Below, piece after piece: positions 59,701 to 64,000 of a DNA stretch of 64,000 nucleotides. The stretch lies in contig NGBS01000293.1 in NCBI GenBank assembly GCA_002245135.1, forward strand, positions 310,001 through 374,000, given 5' to 3'. Made by a program: the position numbers and the translations under genes. Below the pieces are notes generated by a model. That model was not told the DNA's origin. It made no database searches and worked only from the letters and a program-made list of their open reading frames with translations. Each line of letters opens with the position of its first letter. The first letter of the stretch is position 1. This stretch comes from Proteromonas lacertae. Its lineage: Eukaryota; Sar; Bigyra; Opalinata; Proteromonadidae.

Positions 59701-59899
59701 TCGTGTTTTATTTTCTATTGAATAATGATATAATAATTAAATTAAATATACTGCTTCTTCAAAGTTACTTTGCAAGTCTTGTTGTAATCTCAAAACTTCA
59801 GCAGACACTACTTTTTCGATATTCTGTTAGATCAATATATATAAATTATCATACATATAGATTAAGACTGGCTGCTATGTCCTTTATGAAAGATGACAT
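56791..59899 (-). CDS. Adaptor-complex large subunit, AP-4 epsilon-like
   Basis: The start at 59897-59899 (MSSFIKDIAASLNLY) and two introns lead to VLYCELLGF. The trunk follows the gamma/epsilon adaptin pattern: VKRLAYLILSVCLSPDDDLITLVINQISRDLQ, IRKKAAMCIHHF, DSDPIVATCGLYILYEI, CLEESDHSIIKKT and LGEY-like FFGEYGDMF. LINLLADGIGDDE is closer to AP-4 epsilon than AP-1 gamma (tentative). A His-rich linker and Ser/Pro-rich tail with PPRPKPSF and LPPAIPRK motifs (possible SH3 ligands) follow. No ear domain is recognised. One-base changes are needed near 58800 and 58140, and three more near 56840-56930, where I extend the C-terminus past the nearer stop at 56917. Confidence 0.75.
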
Positions 59900-60082
59900 G
59901 AAAAGATATTTATTGCAAAATAGATTTGAATTTTTTATTTTTTTAAAAACGATGTTAACGCTGAATATAATTCAACAGTAATGATGTAATACTATTCTTA
60001 ATGCCAATTATGAAGTAATAAACATATTCTATTCAAAATATTTATGAAAATATGTAATAAATTTTGTTTAAAAATATAATAA

Positions 60083-60840
60083 TTAAACAGCATATGGATT
60101 GGCTGATGCTGCCGCTACACCAACAGCTTGTTTTGCCAATTCTGGATTATTTTGAGCATACTTAAAACCAGCAGTCATAACTTTCTTTGTAGCATTTGGA
60201 TTATTTTGAGCAACTTTAACCATTTCAGACTCACCAGAACTGTATACCATTGTAGGATCATCTCCAAGTGATAATTTACCTTGTCTTTTCCATAAAGCAA
60301 TATCTGGGTGCCAACAACAACATAACCAATGAAATAAAAAGTTAGCAATACAGATACCACCACATATATATCCACCCCACCAATCTGTTGCGAAACATAA
60401 TGTTGCAAGGCTATAGAAATATATCTATAAACTATAAATATATACAATAAATAATAAAATGCACGACCACGGAAACTATACAAAAATCCAAACCATCCCA
60501 TAAGACCTTTTCTTATAAAGTTGAAATTCACTTCTTGCAGAAATTGAACTGCTCCAAATATGCTAAATAACATAATACAATAATAATTCATACAATCCAT
60601 ATGCGTTTAATAGTGTACCACCGATACTTAATTCGGTAATACTTCCTATAGCTCCTATTACGGATAGAACCATAATCGCCAGACTTATAAGTAAATCGAC
60701 TAATCTCATTCTCCTAGTTACAGCATTTACTGACATATGACCGATACTAAAGAATAATAAGGGATTTAATACTTTATGCATGATGTACCTTCTTGTAGTT
60801 TAACATCACGTGTTTCTTGACCAGCTGGAGCTTCTGCCAT
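60083..60840 (-). CDS. COPI-associated (TVP15-like) membrane protein
   Basis: The start at 60838-60840 (MAEAPAGQETRDVKL) is followed by membrane segments around LLISLAIMVLSVIGAIG, IFGAVQFLQEV and FGFLYSFRGRAFYYLL. The FLxxxxGRxxF pattern is typical of the COPI_assoc family of Golgi proteins. A 29-nt intron follows NAYGF, and an intron of about 36 nt precedes LATLCFATDWWGGY. The soluble tail has repeated AQNNPxA motifs and ends ANPYAV. The join between the N-terminal peptide and VLNPLLFF near 60775-60792 needs either a missing base or a 17-nt GTACAT...AAAG intron. Confidence 0.7.
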
Positions 60841-61054
60841 TATTAGATTTTAGCCAATTAAAAAAAATCAAAAACTTGAGAAAAGATTTGTCACTCAAAC
60901 CAAGCCTAGAAAACATTGTTTATTCAAAAATTCAACCTTTTAACAAAACTTTTCTTTGTTTTCATGATTAGACAATTTTTATTCATCTGTATATAAACAT
61001 TATCCGATGAAAAATAATATAAAATTAACAACATATTTCTAATATATTACAATT

Positions 61055-63313
61055 CTAATCTTCAAATACTTGTAACAGCTCTAAAGAATTATTCTTACAA
61101 CTTAAAATAACAAAAGGATATAAAGGACATTCTATCTTCTCAAACAAAACATACTCTTTCTCTTCATCTTTAATTTTTAAAACCTTCTTTTTTGTATTAA
61201 CAATCAACTCAAACTTCTTCCCATCACGGTTTGCTAACTTTGGGTCATTTCTTTTAACACCATTACTTCCAAACAAACTGCTATGATCTTTTCTAATTAT
61301 TATACTACAACTTTCTTTTTGTTTGTATATATCAGAAGTAATATAATTATTCTTTTTCGTTACACCAATACATACATTCATTCTCTCATTATCACCACTA
61401 TTAAATTTAAATAATAAGTGATAAATCTTATTTTTATCAATTCTACAGTTTATATAACATGGATATAACATTCCATCTTCATTTATATGAGTAATTATGT
61501 GATTATTCTCATTGTAAGATAAACTCTCATTCAAAACAGTTGTGTTTTTTACAAAATAAAAATCTTCAAATTTTAGTCTGACAAATGTTTGAAGTGAATT
61601 GAACGAATTTGAACATTCGATTGTATATATTTCATAATTTAAAGTTATCTTATTTGTTTTCCCATATATTTCACCACTTTCTTTATCTATATATAAGCCA
61701 TTTGTTAGATTTGGAGATATTGCAAATTTACACTCATCTCCATCATATTTTGGTTTTATTGAAACATTTTCATTTATATGAAATGTATATTCCTTTTGAG
61801 AATATGAAAAATATGTGATTGTTCGAACTATAAATAATATTATAAAATTTAGATACTTTGTAATTTTGAGATTATTTCTTCATCACTTATTGTATTTTCC
61901 ATCTCATTATATTCTGCATGTGTTAATTTCAATGATTTTAAGTGATTTAATATCAAATTAATAGAATCTTTTGACATTAATGATTCATATTTCAATATAA
62001 AATAGAATATTTCTTTTTGACAAAATCCATCAATCATATTGATGCTTTTATCATCATTTATGAACAATGTTAAACACTTCGGTATTGAGTACCTTAAATT
62101 ATTTAATTTATTATTGTTTCTATATTCACATAGTAAATTGCATAAAATATTATTTGAAAGAGTTTCATTCACTATAAAATAAAAAATAATAAAATATACT
62201 ATTATAATCATATTTTAAATCAATAATTATAATCAACGTAATAATTACTATTTTAATATCTGTTGATTTTAGTAAGAAATAGAAATACTTATGAATATCT
62301 GATGATGATAATAGACATCTATCATTATCTATTTTTAACAATATAAAAGAAATATACATTCAATTTGTAAAACATCATTTGTTTTGATATAATACTTTAT
62401 TACTAAATCCAATATAATACTATTACCACCATCATCCTCAATTTCACTTAAATTTAAATAAATTCTATTAATAGAACATGATCTGAGAGAATCTGTAATT
62501 ATCTTGTCATTTTCTATTATACTTACTTCATCTGTTGAAATATTTTCCCAATTGATTTTATCATATCTTATATATTGAAACAGTGGTTGAATATTTTGTT
62601 TTATTGTTGATTCATCTATTCAAAAAAGAATTATATATATATTTATAAAATACTTTCAGAATTTGATCCAATGAAATAACGATAATAATTAAATATTAGT
62701 TTCAATAAATATGTTTCATTTTGAATGATTAGATTTGGCATAGATAATATAAATTCAAGTGCTGTTATACTCAAGTTAGTTATGATATTTTCATACAATA
62801 ATTTTCTTCCATTTAAACTTAAATAATCTAAAATCACTTCTTTTATATCAGTATTTTTATTCTTTTCAAATAACATATTGACTTTGTTTAGAATATTAAT
62901 AACTATATTTATTGATAGATGGTTTATTATATATTCTTTACACTTTTTCATAAGCTTTATTTCTTTATACACAACACAAATTAACAGTAAATCAATCACA
63001 TTTGATTCCTCTAGCAAAATTTGACCACAGCCATAGAATTTCTCTAAATTATAAAAAGCTGCTGATGTACATCCTTCAAATAAGGTGATTGTTCCAGTAA
63101 ACTTTGAGTCTTTTATTAATTCGGCGAAACAGTCGTTAAAACCACATAGTATTGATTTAGAACATAGAATTTCTTCTGAACCTACTCTAACAAGTAAATC
63201 GGCATATCCTTGTTTTACGAGAAAACGACCATAACTAGGTTACATAACATACAATTCATTTAGTATATTTTATACCCTTCTTGAGGTGGCTCACCAGTTA
63301 TAACAAAAACCAT
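61055..63313 (-). CDS. BTB - Ig-like - SPRY-like protein, copy 2
   Basis: The start at 63311-63313 (MVFVITGEPPQE) is followed by an intron of about 44 nt, then a BTB domain (GYADLLVRVGSEEILCS, FYNLEKFYGCGQILL). A BACK-like helical section spans several exons with introns of 28-45 nt. The Ig-like He_PIG segment (FAISPNLTNGLYIDKESGEIYG) parallels copy 1 almost residue for residue in its core. A SPRY-like end (YHLLFKFNSGD, CIGVTKKNNYITSDIYKQ) finishes at LLQVFED. The frame is uncertain near 62350-62395. The two copies are about 7 kb apart with CSN4, eL39, AP-4 and a COPI protein between them. Confidence 0.65.
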
Positions 63314-63378
63314 TAATAATTAAAAAAGTAACCGTTTTACGTACACATAAAGATTTTGACGGTCAGAAATATAAATTA
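63314..63378. promoter_or_regulatory. 65-bp divergent promoter
   Basis: This is the shortest divergent gap in the window, between BTB copy 2 and the WW-domain gene. No motif is recognised. Confidence 0.4.
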
Positions 63379-64000
63379 ATGGATTGGGTTTATTTTCAGA
63401 CTAAAAAGTATATTTGTTATTTCTATTACATTAGCTATCCAAATGCACCTTCACAGTTTGCTGTATTTCTTTTTATTTTACTAATCTAGCTTGAAAATGA
63501 CCTAACAGGAGATTATGATTACTTTTATACTTGTTTCACAGATGATGGGTATTATAGTATTTTTATTTTCATGTTTTAGGATCGCTTACTACGAAAATGA
63601 TACATTAAAGACTTCTCAGTGGGATGATCCAAGAAAAGGCACAAGGGTATAACTATAGTAATAATAATCTGATATAGGGATTTTATGCCCCCAAAGATTC
63701 ATTTTTACAATCCAATATGCGTATAATTTATCCAATTATTTATATCTAATCCATAGCAACTCCAATAATAAACAAAGTATCTAATTTAGCAAGTTCTCAG
63801 CGACTATCTGATGATTATAAAGCATTAAAAATGAAATATGACAAATTATCAAAAAGTTATGATGAAGACTTGAATAGGCTTGAAGCTCAAAGATTAAGAG
63901 ATATAAGTGAAAGAGATGCAATAATACAGAACTTACAAAGACAAATGGATTCTTCTACTTTAGATTCAAAGGAAGATTTATTGTTAGAAGAGATTGACAA
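63379..64000 (+). CDS. WW-domain coiled-coil protein, 3' truncated by window
   Basis: The start at 63379 (MDWVYFQTK) is followed by introns of 27-37 nt that give YPNAPSQFALENDLTGD, then YTCFTDDG. The WW-like core is RIAYYENDTLKTSQWDDPR, with the second Trp and Pro conserved but Phe or Cys where the first Trp is expected. After two more introns (one ending ATATAG, one ending CCATAG) comes a Ser-rich linker and coiled coil (KALKMKYDKLSKSYDEDL, RDAIIQNLQRQM). The frame is open at base 64000. WW domains bind Pro-rich ligands; the target is unknown. Confidence 0.65.

Overview
The window is about 64 kb of nuclear DNA from an AT-rich, gene-dense unicellular eukaryote. The evidence is spliceosomal introns in most genes, a eukaryotic initiator tRNA-Met, and conserved eukaryotic proteins: SMC4, APC10/DOC1, SIN3, RAB2, transportin, COP9 subunit 4, an AP-4-type adaptin, ribosomal protein eL39 and complex I subunit NDUFA6. 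UAA, UAG and UGA all act as stops. Nearly all introns are tiny (about 25-45 nt), start GTAT and end TAG. The complex I subunit suggests a respiring mitochondrion. I cannot name the lineage. The EGF/tenascin-like proteins resemble those common in stramenopiles, which is only a weak hint.

Left third (1-24.7 kb). A truncated EGF-repeat protein is followed by five minus-strand copies of one roughly 300-residue degenerate EF-hand-like family. A sixth copy lies inverted at 10.4-11.5 kb. Interleaved and continuing to 24.7 kb are six genes that combine PWWP-like domains with PHD fingers in different numbers (one to four PWWP-like units). Two of them carry a C-terminal helical domain that may be TFIIS-N/IBD-like. 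Inside this array, on the opposite strand, lies a gene that by splicing fuses a pseudokinase, leucine-rich repeats and an Hsp70-like ATPase.

Middle (24.8-46.5 kb). Mostly conserved cellular genes follow: a small membrane protein, tRNA-iMet, SIN3, RAB2, an unknown acidic protein, a STE/MAPKK-like kinase with a long Ser/Pro/Thr-rich N-terminus, an N-myristoylation-type AGC-like kinase diverging from transportin, a secreted EGF protein, APC10 diverging from SMC4 across 87 bp, NDUFA6 and a coiled-coil protein.

Right part (46.5-64 kb). Three tandem Hsp70 paralogues all end before the helical lid. They are followed by a BTB/Ig-like/SPRY-like protein, CSN4, eL39 (two introns; only 51 codons), an AP-4 epsilon-like adaptin, a COPI-associated membrane protein, a second BTB/Ig-like/SPRY-like gene, and the 5' part of a WW/coiled-coil gene that runs off the window.

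Two points affect how the annotation should be read. First, many otherwise convincing genes need one or more single-base frame changes that no intron explains. They are mostly of the extra-base type and most likely reflect assembly indels, though this is untested. CDS coordinates are therefore given as gene spans (start codon to stop codon, introns included). Second, one transportin intron cannot be GT-AG and looks like a minor-spliceosome AT-AC intron.
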